Assembly (NCBI GenBank): GCA_963797635.1
Contig: CAWCPZ010000011.1
Span: 1 to 64,000 of the forward strand
Direction: 5' to 3'
Length of the DNA: 64,000 nt
Source of the DNA: JAOUEA01 sp963797635
Lineage (GTDB): Bacteria; Actinomycetota; UBA4738; HRBIN12
The notes under the pieces are model-generated. The model saw only the letters and a list, made by a program, of their open reading frames with translations, had not been told where the DNA came from and made no database searches. Below are positions 63,379-64,000 of the stretch, in pieces. The translations under genes and the position numbers were made by a program. Position 1 is the stretch's first letter. Each line of letters begins with the position of its first letter.

Positions 63379-64000
63379 TCAGCCGCTCGACGGAGCCGGG
63401 GCCTCGCGCCCCGGCTCCTCGGTGTCGGCCCCGGCCGCGGGAACCTTCACGAGCAGGTTGGCGATGGCCCCGATCGCCACGCCGAGGGCGAACCCGCCCA
63501 GGACATCGAGCGGATTGTGGGCGCCCAGGTATATCCGGGCGAAGCCGACGAGGGCCACGACGAGCCACGGGATGATCCGCCAGCGGCCTCGCAGGTACGG
63601 CGTGATCACCCACGCGAGCCCGGTCACCAGCACGACGTGGCCGGAGACGAACGAGACGCCGTCGGTGTCGGTGCCTCCGCGGACGATCGCGTTCGGCTCG
63701 GTGACGCCGGGGCGCTCCCGGTCGACGACCTGCCACACGATGCGTTCGCCCACGAGCTTGAAGACCGTCACGAGCGCAGCGGCCGCCGCCAATCGGTACC
63801 GGCGGAGGGCGAGCGCGATCAGGGCGACGACCGGGCCGATCGCCAGCACCCCGAGGAACTGCGCCTGGTGCATCACCGGCTCGAGGCCCTCGGGCAGGCC
63901 GTTGATCGCCTCGAAGACCGAGCGTTCCGCGGCGCCCACGGTGCCGCTGCGGGCGATGAGCCCGCACGTGACCAGCACGGCGAAGCCCGCGACGGCGGCG
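63379..64000 (-). CDS. PAP2-family membrane phosphatase, N-terminus cut by the window edge
   Basis: The visible about 207 residues have the three PAP2 motifs: R-x6-RP in VDRERPG, SGH in SFVSGHV, and R-x5-H-x3-D in RIYLGAHNPLD, and five helices. The frame is open past the ATG/GTG at 63978 (AAVAGFAVLVT) to the window end, so the true start lies beyond 64000. It resembles the PAP2 gene at 3202 (both end with a GxALGxAIGxxxNLL helix) and may act on undecaprenyl pyrophosphate or a lipid phosphate. Its stop is 14 nt from the sseA stop. Confidence 0.85.
   Translation of the reverse strand, partial: AAVAGFAVLVTCGLIARSGTVGAAERSVFEAINGLPEGLEPVMHQAQFLGVLAIGPVVALIALALRRYRLAAAAALVTVFKLVGERIVWQVVDRERPGVTEPNAIVRGGTDTDGVSFVSGHVVLVTGLAWVITPYLRGRWRIIPWLVVALVGFARIYLGAHNPLDVLGGFALGVAIGAIANLLVKVPAAGADTEEPGREAPAPSSG
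63392..63418. terminator. Terminator inside the end of the PAP2 gene
   Basis: GGAGCCGGGGC and GCCCCGGCTCC form an 11-bp perfect stem with a 5-nt loop. It lies 28 nt after the sseA stop but inside the last codons of the convergent PAP2 gene, so it would end sseA transcription; the PAP2 transcript reads through it only in its coding part. Confidence 0.6.

Overview
The window is GC-rich, dense and of actinobacterial character. It carries a CsoR/YHS/CopA copper operon, a group-II truncated haemoglobin, LppX-type lipoproteins, an Flp pilin and a TadG-like protein, class A RNase P RNA, and many start codons sitting 5-10 nt after a TAnnnT hexamer with no Shine-Dalgarno (leaderless mRNAs). I place it as an unassigned Actinomycetota lineage; genus or class cannot be decided from this sequence.

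Layout. 1-6.1 kb: small zinc-ribbon and membrane proteins, an iron/heme pair (Bfd ferredoxin plus a bacterioferritin fused in frame to a DyP peroxidase), a VOC protein, a PAP2 phosphatase, a secreted phosphoesterase and a cNMP-binding protein. 6.2-14.4 kb: cell-surface block with a secreted surface protein, a GH26-like secreted protein, a TadG-like protein, an ECF sigma factor with a His/Asp/Gly repeat membrane partner, and an S55 (SpoIVB-like) peptidase. 14.4-27.3 kb: housekeeping genes (rraA, nitroreductase, dacB, cold-shock protein, truncated haemoglobin, a lone DppB-type permease, SURF1, SDR, Flp pilin, DUF164 zinc ribbon, RNase H, rnpB, lipA, AI-2E family). 27.3-33.7 kb: a histidine kinase with seven PAS domains and a GAF domain, then a 2-oxoacid dehydrogenase E1 pair of branched-chain type. 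33.8-38.6 kb: copper operon behind a perfect CsoR-like palindrome, a CnoX-like thioredoxin, and a second GH26-like protein.

38.7-51.4 kb is an exopolysaccharide locus: flippase, polymerase/ligase, polysaccharide co-polymerase with tyrosine kinase, initiating sugar-phosphate transferase, one GT2 glycosyltransferase, an APH-fold kinase, and four sulfotransferases. It implies a sulfated exopolymer. 51.4-59 kb: methyltransferase, lipB, E2, E1-beta, E1-alpha and lpd form one minus-strand run that makes and lipoylates a 2-oxoacid dehydrogenase complex, with gcvT (another lipoyl-dependent system) divergent from lpd. 59-64 kb: lipoprotein, a two-component pair (response regulator plus a kinase with a degenerate receiver), a SufT/MIP18-type Fe-S factor, a rhodanese behind a structured leader, and a partial PAP2 protein.

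Data quality matters. About 18 conserved reading frames are broken by single small indels, roughly one per 3.5 kb, in genes that are otherwise fully conserved. This looks like residual sequencing or assembly indels rather than gene decay. I therefore give reconstructed gene spans and name the shift positions. The same caution applies to the most exciting item, the bacterioferritin-DyP fusion, although its linker is open and both halves are intact.
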